Assembly: GCA_010645155.1 (NCBI GenBank)
Contig: CM021317.1
Coordinates: forward strand, 859,330-923,329
Length of the DNA: 64,000 bases
Source of the DNA: Tigriopus japonicus
Lineage: Eukaryota; Arthropoda; Copepoda; Harpacticoida; Harpacticidae
Direction of reading: 5' to 3'
The notes below the pieces were generated by a model that was not told where the DNA came from, searched no databases, and saw nothing but the letters and a program-made list of their open reading frames with translations. The translations under genes and the position numbers were made by a program. How positions within the stretch are numbered: position 1 is the stretch's first letter; each line of letters opens with the position of its first letter. This document shows positions 39,001 through 46,948 of the stretch, in pieces.

Positions 39001-40270
39001 TTTTTAAGAAGAATTGATATTCCTCTGTTCATGAAGTTATTTGTCACGATTTCTTTATTAAGATATTCAAGCAGATCAAAACTGGAGAGACATGTTTTCA
39101 AATATACAGAAAAACATTTCCTGGTTGAAAACGATTTTAAAGAAAACCAACATTCGCTTCACCTAGATGGCTCTCACATGATTTAGCATGCCCTCAACAC
39201 ATCCTACTTAGGTGCCCTCTCTTGTTCTCAAAATGACCAACTCGCCATCAGAGCAAGCCTTGTTAAGAAAGCAAAGTTGAGCTTCAATCAAAGAGAAAAA
39301 TGACAATCAGCGCCATCTTGAGATAGGAACGGTTGTGCGTGCCTCTGTTTAGTCTTTGACCTTAATTTGTGACTTCTCAGCATGGCTTTTTGATTTTTGA
39401 ACACAATAATATCGTAGCTGAGCGCTTAAAGACTCGAAATAGGAAGAGAAATCCACTTTAAGATGAAAGCTTCAATTTTGGCAATAAGTTTCAGTTGATG
39501 ATAGATCTGAAATCAAGAGAGTTTGCCCCTGTTTTGGCTCCATCTAGTGGCGATTTTTGTAATCTTTAATTAAAATTCTTCATAACGATTGGCAAAGCGG
39601 TCAAACGGTTAAGTGGTTAAACCACAAATATGTCACCTAATAAGAGTATCTTGTTCTATTGCTTCCACTCTGTTTGTTGACGAAAAAGATTAAGAAATTT
39701 TCAAGAAAAATCCATGGTTAAAATCCATGGATTGGATTAGATGTGACGGCTTTAAGTCAAACAGAGACAAAAAGTTGTTGCAACATTACTTATTATTCAA
39801 CTACTTTTTTCTTTGTCACTTTTTGGGTCAAAAATGCTTCGTATGTTGATTATTATTGGTATATTTTGTTAACTTTCTTGGACAATAGTTTGAGCTCCTG
39901 CTGTTACGTGGAAAGTTGTTGATAGCTTTTTTCTCGGGTCTAACCTTTTTTGTATTGCTCAAAAAGGTAGAAAAAGGTCAAAGCCGTTAAGAAGTTTTTG
40001 TTTGAAAAGAACAGCCAAGAAATTACTCGAGATGGTCATAATTTTTGAACTTGTTATTCCGCGCTCTGCTTTTACTCTATGCATCAATCCAACTTTGATT
40101 CTAGGGACTCCCTCCAATCTGGAAAAGACAGTAAAAGCTCGTCATCACATCATGTACACTCACCTAGTTCAAATAAGCCTCTTCCACCGCAATCTTCCCG
40201 GATACCTACTAAAACCGTTTTAGAAGTGCGCACCAGTACGTACTCTGCCAAAAGCGCCGATTCTTTGTGA
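24029..40270 (+). CDS. Class B (secretin-family) GPCR, calcitonin/DH31/PDF-receptor-like; long-tail isoform
   Basis: Exons: 24029-24325, 28240-28402, 28471-28617, 30158-30341, 31038-31182, 32152-32308, 32396-32618, 36345-36528, 37837-38009, 40105-40270. Every junction is GT-AG and phases match throughout; 612 residues. Signal-type segment about residues 9-22. The ectodomain holds a CC-x5-CC module (about 129-137), the hormone-binding domain motif CPPTWDGWQCW (159-169), the YAEKTCNSSGTW segment and EWTDFTTC. TM1 is at 242-262; TM2 follows IAIHKNLF; TM3 carries WSC and MYCEGYYLH; TM4 starts IGWGLPMVP; TM6 is LLPLFGLHWLL; TM7 is GLQGLMVSIAFCYRNGE. This family binds peptide hormones and couples mainly to Gs. 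The sequence sits nearest the calcitonin/DH31/PDF receptor group; the exact ligand cannot be decided. The Ser/Thr-rich tail (DSLQSGKDSKSSSS) suits kinase/arrestin regulation. The TM domain starts at residue 240, long for the class. Confidence 0.92.
24668..24780. repeat. Palindromic attgcaattac repeat cluster
   Basis: An 18-bp perfect palindrome (TTGTAATTGCAATTACAA, 24668-24685) is followed by further attgcaattacatttcca units at about 24690-24707 and 24763-24780. These short iterated palindromic words may be a degraded repeat family. Confidence 0.6.
27377..27458 (+). repeat. Two-copy tandem duplication of about 40 bp
   Basis: The unit starting aaaacccagcaatgaatcaac and ending ggtccccgtt occurs twice in a row. 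The second copy has a 4-bp insertion (cagcaatcaatgaatc). It lies in GPCR intron 1. Confidence 0.85.
28953..29265. mobile_element. TIR MITE flanked by TA, copy 2
   Basis: Same family as 20406-20681: ends GAGGGCTAACAGAGAAATG and its inverse, flanked by TA at 28951-28952 and 29266-29267. Length is 313 bp against 276 bp in copy 1. It lies in GPCR intron 3, directly beside a third, inverted and truncated copy. Confidence 0.82.
29268..30015. mobile_element. TIR MITE, truncated inverted copy 3, split by a hAT-like insertion
   Basis: From gtcagtggagat onwards the sequence is the reverse complement of the interior of copies 1 and 2. It continues to about 29460, is interrupted by the element at 29461-29955, and resumes with catggcacacacatgcaggctt to about 30015. 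The outer terminus next to copy 2 is missing. Confidence 0.75.
29461..29955. mobile_element. Non-autonomous hAT-like element nested in a MITE
   Basis: Ends read TAGGGGTGCAAATTT and GAAATCTGCATCCCTG. Left flank cccatcgc (29453-29460) and right flank ctcatggc (29956-29963) agree at 6 of 8 positions. Each differs at one position from cccatggc, which is the uninterrupted sequence in MITE copy 1. This marks an aged 8-bp target duplication. The interior repeats aaatggcaaa and caaattttg words and has no coding frame. Confidence 0.75.
33000..33200. mobile_element. hAT-type MITE (GGGCCCAC family), copy 2
   Basis: Begins CAGGGGTCGAGAAATGC and ends GGTTGCCAACTCGTG. Flanking 8-mers ctttaaat and ctttagtt match at 6 of 8 positions. 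The interior shares gggcccacgagtacagtact and ttggactttcc with the copies at 2060 and 51000. Confidence 0.75.
34034..34483. mobile_element. Fold-back element (450-bp imperfect palindrome)
   Basis: The left arm starting CAAGAAGCACGGGAATCATG and the right arm are reverse complements of each other over about 220 bp with scattered mismatches. They meet at a loop of a few bases inside cccttttgtggtaatcgttttaccacaaaaggg (centre near 34258). Transcription through it would give a long hairpin RNA. It has no coding capacity. A shorter element built from related words lies at 62316-62542. Confidence 0.85.
35555..35732. repeat. Dispersed repeat, copy 1
   Basis: From acgtgcaacctttgagcttt through cattgagaagttcgaaaata and cttatgtactgtgacctc to cagtcagctg, this matches 57197-57374 along its whole length at high identity. 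No terminal inverted repeats are evident. Confidence 0.85.
36986..37294 (+). CDS. Alternative C-terminal exon of the class B GPCR (short-tail isoform)
   Basis: A good acceptor (TTTGATTTCATCATCCCCTGTAG) opens a 103-codon frame ending in TGA at 37292-37294. Both this exon and the one at 37837 are entered in phase 0 from the exon ending CYRNGE at 36528, so they are mutually exclusive alternatives. Using this exon gives a 602-residue receptor. The tail starts ITSLLSRSIS and includes STLKIRYLDG, a Thr-rich run (RTTTSTTTTN) and ends HHLLSDP. The other tail starts IRYLLNQSKKRF and is more like the basic helix that usually follows TM7. The frame, acceptor and hydrophilic composition support coding; usage is inferred. 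Confidence 0.65.
   Translation: MTSLLSRSISTLKIRYLDGSPSRRHPARGGSMAGEGFAVASQLNQGHNKTDPQLVESDDYHRPSIIVGNQRRTTTSTTTTNLDEPNSTHFDVYPSHHLLSDP
38010..40104 (+). other. Last GPCR intron
   Basis: Donor GTGGGT, acceptor TTTGATTCTAG, phase 2. AT-rich, no gene found. The open frame at 38755-39186 is Phe/Ile/Lys-rich as expected for AT-rich DNA and has no recognisable domain. Confidence 0.75.
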
Positions 40271-40704
40271 AACGGAGAAAAAAAGAAAAAAGGGTTCGGA
40301 CTCATCAGAGAAAACACCTTCTCGATTGGTCCTCATTCAGTATTAATTACCCGTCGCTATTTTGTGCAATGGGCTTCAAACAAAAAGAACAACCAAATTT
40401 TACGATGGTTGCCTCTTTCAAATGTTCCCTATTTATTATTTCTCCTCAATGTGAGATGCCAACTAAGCAAAAAGAGCCCCCGATATCTCTCTACCGCTAA
40501 TGTATGCCCCCCTACGGAAATATCTATACTTGAATTGATGTTAATGTGCGTGAGTGCGTGTTTGATCGACAAGTGCACAATAAACGATCCTTGGAAGTAT
40601 GCTTTGCGTGTCTTAGTGAGAAAACAAAAGTTTTGCCTTCGTTTGATATCGGCCAAATGCCGTAGGAAAGCGGATCGTTAATCAGTTTTAGAGGGTGATT
40701 CAAC

Positions 40705-40854
40705 ATGCTTGGAACTGGACATGAAGACCGAAAACCGGATCCAGAAGACCGATCCGATCCTGGCATTGATTCCAAAAATAAAGAAGCATTGGAGATTATT
40801 CAGGAATCCAAAGCCATTGGGCACGATATCGCTATTCTCTCCACAAAATACAAG
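40705..40854 (+). CDS. Candidate first coding exon, possibly of the ODAD4-like gene
   Basis: ATG at 40705 opens 50 codons ending at a donor (AAG|GTATTG), phase 0. The peptide is hydrophilic: MLGTGHEDRKPDPEDRSDPG, then KNKEALEIIQESKAIGHDIA, then ILSTKYK. It lies 435 bp after the GPCR stop, so it belongs to a different gene. The next exon on this strand with an acceptor and matching phase is 53880-54051, so it may be the N-terminus of the TPR protein, across an intron of 13 kb. The frame and donor are visible; the linkage is inference and needs transcript data. Confidence 0.4.
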
Positions 40855-41323
40855 GTATTGAACCCAAATAATATAAACACAGCAGATTCATCAGCTTACG
40901 TGGAAATTAGAAAACATATTTAGGGTTGATTTCAGCTTTGTTTCCAGCTTAACAAGTTTTCATTCCAAAATGAGGAGCTCAAGTTTTGAAGAGAGCTTCA
41001 TTATTACCAGGGTCACCAAACTTTTGTAAAAATATTGATAACATTTTAACAGGCTTAAAATACGCTTGAAGTCAAAAATGGAAGCTTGCTTGCAGCATGC
41101 TGCTTTGGTGCAGACAAAACATATAGCCATAATGTCGGCCTTGTTTGCAAACTTTGATTTTGACAGATTAACTAACCCTCTTCCAGGAAAAAATCAACAG
41201 AACAAGCAATTTACTTTTTGTTGAATTTCAATCAACTGATCTGGAAGGTTTTGCAATTGAATGTTTAAAAGATGCATTGTTTTAAGTTATATTCGCTTAA
41301 ACGTGTTACTTTAAGTTTAGAAG

Positions 41324-41416
41324 CTAGTTTTTAGACGCAAAAGATCGATCTCAAAATCGTACTTAATTACTGTAAATCCGATCTTAAGATCGATCGTTGC
41401 GTCTGAAAAACTAACC
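41324..41416. repeat. Short inverted repeat (hairpin about 93 bp)
   Basis: Left arm ctagtttttagacgcaaaag-atcgatc and right arm gatcgatcgttgcgtctgaaaaacta are inverted copies with few mismatches, separated by about 35 bp. No coding content. Confidence 0.75.
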
Positions 41417-41783
41417 TTAGGTCTCTTTTTTATCTGTAAGTCAATGACCTTAAAGCTCTAGTTAGCTCTAAATGGAACTAGAGATGGTCTGCTTAGAACA
41501 TGTTCATGAGTGTCACTCAGCGGAAATCTTCACTATCCAATTGGTCTTTATCTTCAGCCTTCAGTTTATTTGATGTTAAGGGTTAAACACTGTTCACCAC
41601 ACTTCAATGTTAGGGAAAGAGACAGGCACACTTGTCATCTTTTTAATCCTCAAAAATGGATTGAGTTTGGGGCTAACCCCACAACATTGAAGTTAATGCA
41701 CTTCACTGACACTCAGGGCGGGTCTTCAACCCTCTTAGTCCTAAATAAGTCTCTTTTTCTAAGCAAAATCACAAGTGAAATTA

Positions 41784-42759
41784 GGTAAAAAGGTCACAAA
41801 GTAAAACGGTCACGGTAAAAAGGTCACACGGTAACTTTTTACCACGTCACACCAAAAAGATACCTTTTCCTTGAGTATTAGTATGTTCCACTCGGAATAG
41901 CTTAACAGCCCAATGGCATATCCACAAAGAAGGGTGTAATTTTGATCCTTGAGGGGCAAGGACACCCTCTCCAGTCCAACGGATCCAAAGTAGGTTCGGA
42001 CTAGAGCACTATAATAACAGAGTACGGTTATAAAGGGCGCCATCTAGTGGATTTCATGCGGCAACAGCTCGCTGGTCCCATGAAACACATATTTTTGAAG
42101 ATTGCAACGGTCATTCATCCTTTTTGGACAAACTAAAGTGTCTCAAATGTTGACTGAGTGTGTTGTTGATGAACCTGTGGGGTTTTTTTGGTTGAAATTA
42201 TTGGTAAAATCCCTTTCAAATTGGCATGGAAACCTGACTACTGAAAAGGTAATTCAGGCATGATGTATGCCAAAATTCATCAGAAAAACACTTCTATTTG
42301 GAGTTCCATCAACATTTTAGGCACTTAAGTTTGTCCAAAAAAGATGAATGACCGTTGCAATCTTCAAAATTATGTGTATCGTGGGAAATGCGAGCTGTTG
42401 CCGCATGAAATCTGCTAGATGGCGCACTTTATGACCGTACTCTGTTATTATAGTGCCCTAGTTCGGACCATTGTTCAAAAATCTGTTGGGGATTACAACG
42501 TGTTGACTATCCAGATAAAATATTATGAGCATTGGGATAATTGTGTTTCACTTGCTTAATATTGGGTTCCATGGGACAAATTCAACCATGGAACATACCA
42601 GGGCCCTTGGGGTCACCATCCCCTCGGCTACCTATGGAGCTGCCCGGGTCTGTGGCCTTTTTACTGTGACCTTTTTACAATGACCGTTTTACGTTGACCT
42701 TTTTATTGTGACCTAATTATCGTGACCTCTTTTACCGTGTAACCTATTTACCGCGCTCC
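41784..42759. mobile_element. Element built from inverted arrays of a GTAAAAAGGTCAC motif
   Basis: The left side carries tandem variants of GGTAAAAAGGTCAC (41784-41850). The right side carries the same motif in inverse orientation at least six times (42655-42755, for example gtgacctttttac). The arrays face each other as iterated terminal inverted repeats. Between them lie unique sequence and a second element (42002-42460). No transposase frame is seen. I cannot assign a superfamily. Confidence 0.65.
42002..42460. mobile_element. Long-TIR non-autonomous transposon with perfect 8-bp target duplication
   Basis: Ends TAGAGCACTATAATAACAGA and, inverted, TAGGGCACTATAATAACAGA. The arms stay complementary for about 135 bp (shared words gcgccatctag, ttcatgcggcaacagctcg, gattgcaacggtcattcatc). 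It is flanked by GTTCGGAC at 41994-42001 and 42461-42468, an exact 8-bp duplication. This fits hAT-like target choice, although TIRs of this length are unusual for hAT MITEs. It is inserted inside the GTAAAAAGGTCAC element, so it is the younger of the two. Confidence 0.85.
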
Positions 42760-43105
42760 AAATGAAACGCCCTCCGTGTGTGATTTCAAGTACGATCTGT
42801 GTTGATCAACGAGAAGTCAGCCTCCTCCTGATTTGGCGGGAAATTTTTGAAACGGAGTTTTCCATCCGCGTAAGCTTAGCCGTTCTTGCAGTCTTGAGCA
42901 GGCCTTCTTAAGCCATTAAAAATCCAAAAATCTTACTTGTTTTCTCAGCCGCTCGTCAGAGAGGTTGCGTGATCAGCAAAAGATTCTTAGCGTCATAGAT
43001 ATTGACAAAAAAAGAGTGTCTTAGTTTCCATCACTCCATTTCTACTCCTAATATTCTTCTTTATTTTTCAAATGTTAAAACTTAAAAACATGGTAAATTC
43101 AATAC

Positions 43106-43150
43106 TTAAACCTAACCTAACCTATTTAACTTACTTAACTTAACTTAGTG
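43106..43150 (-). repeat. Degenerate CCTAA / CTTAA telomere-like tract
   Basis: Reads taaacctaacctaacctatt followed by ttaacttactt units. It is TTAGG on the minus strand drifting to TTAAG. Confidence 0.55.
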
Positions 43151-43214
43151 TAAAATAACGTTACAAAGCTTCTTCCCCATTCCGGGCTAAATGACAGTCA
43201 TGAAAAAAAGAGCA

Positions 43215-43300
43215 CCCGCAGTGGGGCACGGACTCCCGCAGTGGGGCACGGACTCAGGTCGTCTCTGCACGTCGCTCGAGCGTTCACTATGAGCTACGAA
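43215..43300 (-). repeat. Possible tRNA-derived relic with a duplicated 20-mer
   Basis: On the minus strand TAGCTCATAGTG resembles an A box and GACCTGAGTCCG a degenerate B box about 40 nt further on, as in a tRNA-derived SINE head. The 20-mer cccgcagtggggcacggact occurs twice in tandem (43215-43234, 43235-43254). I see no intact tRNA cloverleaf, so it is not called a tRNA gene. Confidence 0.35.
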
Positions 43301-43329
43301 GTGTTTTTGGGAAAGAGCATACTCTAGGC

Positions 43330-45376
43330 GATAAATCCAGGCGATGGTCATCGAGGTTGCGAGACCAAATCATCAAAACATTCCGCCACAGTTTCAAAAC
43401 TTCGTTTTTCTCCAGAGGTTTCAGTCTATATTGCAATGCATTTTCAAAAGCCAAGTTGCAGATATTTAACACATCACATTTATTACACTTTCATTTGCGT
43501 TTAGAAAACAATCAAGTGATGACTAAAACTTTGACACAACAAAACAAAGTAACATAAAAAATACATTAAAGCAAAAAGACGTAATAACATTTGCAACGCA
43601 TTGAAAAAAAACTCTTTTACAATTCAGATGCAGAAGTTCAAGTGTCTTAATTACAACAATATTATGCAATTGAAAGGAATTGCAATTAGTTATTGCTAAA
43701 AATACCTGAACAAAATATAAATGAAATATTGGAAGCTCTCAAAGAAAGCAAATTTGTTGCCTATTTTCAGTTAAGGGTCATTTAGTTTGAAGAAGGTTTG
43801 TTTTGTTTACAAGGAAAAACGAACAATTCAAAAGTGGATGAGATCGTTTTCTGTCCTTTTCTGTACTAAACTCATCTAGTATTGCTTTGTCCACGTCAGC
43901 CGAGTCGATTAAAGCTTGAATATCTTCGATTTTCTCTTTCAGCGTGTCCTTCAGGCTTTCAAAAATTTGCAAAAGTTTGATGAACAATTATTACAAAAAG
44001 TTCACCTCTTAGGAAATTAATGAATTGTGTCCTGGATAAATTTTTGAAAGCCTGAACACATACCATCACAAATGCACCACATACGCCATTTTTTTCATTA
44101 GGTACTCGATCATATACAAAAAATATTTACATTTGAATAAATTGGGTCTTTTCAAACATTACCACCCTAAACCATTGGTTTGGATGTCATCTTTTTAAAG
44201 CATTATCTTCAGTGTTTTTTGAGAGACAAATTGTACGTTGGTGCATGTTCTGACTCTTCTAATTTAATATGGAGCACGTCAAAATGACTCAGGTAAAAAA
44301 CATCTTATCAGAGGGTTGAAGATCAAATCGTTAAGATTTGAAAATATACATGTCAAAAAGTATAATTGCTGCCAACCCTAAATTTTGAGTTTGAAGAATA
44401 CTATTCCTAAAGAAAAAGAAAGTGTGACCAAAAACTGATCCTAAAATACAAATTGATTTGAATCTTATCAAACTCAACAGGTTTACAACTAAGCCAAACG
44501 CCAGGCCCTGCCTGCATCTGCCTGAGGTATCTTAAATCATTTGAATACACAATATCAGCTTTTCCAAACCTTAAGATAAAATCTGTTCACTTTTTAGTTG
44601 ATAATTCTTAACATTCAAGGTTAATCAAGACCCAATTTTATTAAAATGTAAATATTTTTCGTTTATGATCATGTACGTAATGAAAAAAAGATAAACTTGA
44701 TCCCCGTGAGAGGCCAAGTAGCCAAATTGATGGTTGATTGTCTTTGAGAGCATCTTTAATTCTTCTTCCAATAGCATTTGAGGACTGTGTGCAATCTCTG
44801 ATCAAAGATATTCCTAACGTCAAGAATCCGACCGCTTTTCCTCACTAGGACAGAAAACGATCTCATTCACCTTTGAACCAAGGAGAACTATAAAGATATT
44901 GTAAATTCCTGTGTAAAGACGCTGCCATCCTAATCAGTATTAGAATTATTCTATGGCACATGGAAGAAGAATTGACACATATATTCAGAATGTCCTAGAT
45001 TCAACACTGTTTGACGAAAAAAGAAAAAAAAAGTCCAAAGACTTCTTAAAATAAATGATGATGATGATGATGATGATAAATCGTTCGTTTTTCCCCTGTA
45101 AACGAAATAAGCCTTTTTCAAAATACCTTTAACTGAAAATAGGCCACAAATTTGCTTTCTTTGAGAGCTTCCATTATTTCATTTATATTTTGTTCAGTTA
45201 TTTTTAGCAATAACTAATTGCAATTCCTTTAAAAAAATTACTTTGTTTACTTGGGTTGGAAAAGCAGTCTTTTCTGGGACCTGAAAATACGAAGTTTTGA
45301 AACTAGTCGCGGAATGTTTTGATAATTTGGCGACGCAACTTCGATGACCATCGCCTGGATTTATCGCCTAGACAGG
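43330..45376. mobile_element. 2-kb inverted-repeat element
   Basis: Left arm starts near 43330 (AGGCGATAAATCCAGGCGAT, then ggtcatcgaggttgcg and caaaacattccgc). The right arm near 45280-45376 is its reverse complement. Further inverted matches pair 43672-43776 with 45120-45240 (ggaattgcaattagttattg, gaagctctcaaagaaagcaa) and 43830-43865 with 44845-44875 (gagatcgttttctgtcc). The arms are interrupted by indels. The interior (43866-44844) has only short frames, such as one at 43987-43778 on the minus strand reading KDTLKEKIEDIQALIDSADV. No clear target duplication was found. Confidence 0.7.
45057..45077 (+). repeat. (GAT)n microsatellite
   Basis: About seven GAT/ATG units within the right arm of the 2-kb inverted-repeat element. 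Confidence 0.9.
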
Positions 45377-46329
45377 GGTACTTTAGCTACCTATTAAACA
45401 GAACTAGAGCCTTTCAGTCTTTAAACAGAAGCTCAAAGTGTTTATCGGGATCTCGCAACCTCTCCGGCCAGAGGGTAGTTTTACAAATAAGAAACCAAAA
45501 GGCATTAGGGGAGCAAACCTATTGACAGGGGTGGATAGAGGAGAGATTGAGCAATCTGCTACTTGTAACCATGAGTTTTTCAGTGGTGGATTATCAACTT
45601 ACATTATAGTTGAAAATCACGAGTGCACTCAAGATCAATAGCATTCTTCAACTGTCATTGACATTCCAAGTAGATAGTACTCCTATTTTGTGCAATCCAA
45701 TGAGCAAAATCCATTGCCAAAGGTAGATGAGAAGGTATTATTTGCATTCGTTCATTCTATGAATTTGTTTATGTTTGAACAAAAAAGGACAAATTTTCAT
45801 TACTATTAGGCCTAAATGCATCTTTTTTACGAGGCAAATTCTCACTTTACTTTTGTCACTCATAAAAAAGCTTTGTACTGAAGGTCTCCCTTTTTATATG
45901 TGCCTGAAAAGGATCACTCAGAGTCAGACCAGTGTTGGCAAACAAGGGGGCTCTCCATGTCTCTTTTTCTCTTTCATCTCCTTCTTGGTCTCTTAAGGGT
46001 GACTGATCGGGGGACTGGTAAGTCTAAAAGCTAGTGTCTCAAACTTACAATAACATTGTATTGAGCCCAATTTATGATGTTTTGAACTGTTAACATCAAA
46101 TCTGAAGACAACCTTACAAAGTTTCCACCTAATGGCCGGTTATTTAAAGGCCCTAGCGTGGAATGAGAGCCATTCAAACTTACTACTATGGCAATACAGT
46201 TTTTTTTTTCTTTTACACCGATGGTCTTGCGCATTCTGCCAACAAATATCGTGAATCGGGACAGAATTGACCGTCAAACAAAGCAATTGCTGGTTATCAA
46301 ATTCCAATATATTTCTGGCATTCAAAGAA

Positions 46330-46875
46330 TTAGCAGAGTTGGAAGATCTCACTGCAGAATCGCTCGGGTTCAGCGCGGACCACGGCCACGAGAGAATCAA
46401 TGGCGCAGGGAGCCAAAGCATCAATAAAGTCTCCGCACACAGCAGCATCGGGGCTCACGGAAGCATCCTCACAGAATGCGGGGCCCTTCAAGTAGGCCAA
46501 AAGAGCGGCGGTTTGAGCATCTCCAGTGGCCACGTTCAAGAGGTCATCCAATCGAGCCTTGCAGGTGTCGCAATCCCAAGCCTTGGTGCCAATGCAGCTG
46601 GGATCAAGGGCAGCACAAGCGATGTCGGCAATGTTGTCACTAGCCTGAAGAGCGGCCACAATGGCGGGCCACCAGGTGTCCACACCAGTGTTGCAACCCT
46701 CGGGGTCATCCAGAGCGGGGCAGCAGGCATCCTTGACGATGGTGGCCTCCTCGGTGACCTCGCTGTTGGAGCCCAAGTAATCCAAGATGGCGTTGACACC
46801 GACCTTGCAGGTCTCGCAGTCAGCGGAGACGGTGGCGGCGAGGGCCACAACAGCGAAAAGGCTCAAGAATTTCAT
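46330..46875 (-). CDS. Secreted protein with two saposin-B-type domains
   Basis: Single exon, 181 residues, start at 46875 chosen because it opens a textbook signal peptide (MKFLSLFAVVALAATVSA) ending just before the first Cys. Domain 1 runs from CETC through DACCPAL to LDPSC. Domain 2 starts DCDTCKARL and ends FCSEIFQLC. The two CxxC starts, regular later Cys and amphipathic helical stretches fit tandem saposin-B folds. Such proteins bind lipids or membranes and are secreted or lysosomal; the ligand here is unknown. The protein is acidic and Ala-rich. The coding frame is clearly GC-richer than its AT-rich surroundings, consistent with biased codon use in a highly expressed gene. There is no intron, unlike the other genes here. 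A TATA box lies 66-73 bp upstream of the ATG. Confidence 0.85.
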   Translation of the reverse strand: MKFLSLFAVVALAATVSADCETCKVGVNAILDYLGSNSEVTEEATIVKDACCPALDDPEGCNTGVDTWWPAIVAALQASDNIADIACAALDPSCIGTKAWDCDTCKARLDDLLNVATGDAQTAALLAYLKGPAFCEDASVSPDAAVCGDFIDALAPCAIDSLVAVVRAEPERFCSEIFQLC

Positions 46876-46940
46876 GATGACTTGGAATGCTCTTTCTTCT
46901 ACTTCGTATCGAGAGTGCAAGGTCGATGAAGATGGTGTTG

Positions 46941-46948
46941 TTTTTATA
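46941..46948 (-). promoter_or_regulatory. TATA box of the saposin-type gene
   Basis: TATAAAAA on the minus strand, 66 bp upstream of the start codon. A transcription start about 30 bp downstream (near 46915) would leave a 5' leader of roughly 40 nt. This fits a strong focused promoter. The start site is inferred. Confidence 0.6.

Noticed and set aside
38755..39186. 143-codon open frame in the last GPCR intron
   Set aside because: Composition (Phe, Ile, Lys, Leu) is that of AT-rich non-coding DNA; no domain, and it lies inside an intron.
46267..46929. Long + strand open frame (220 codons) opposite the saposin-type gene
   Set aside because: It is the antisense shadow of the GC-rich coding exon; no signal peptide, domain or promoter supports it, while the minus strand has all of these.
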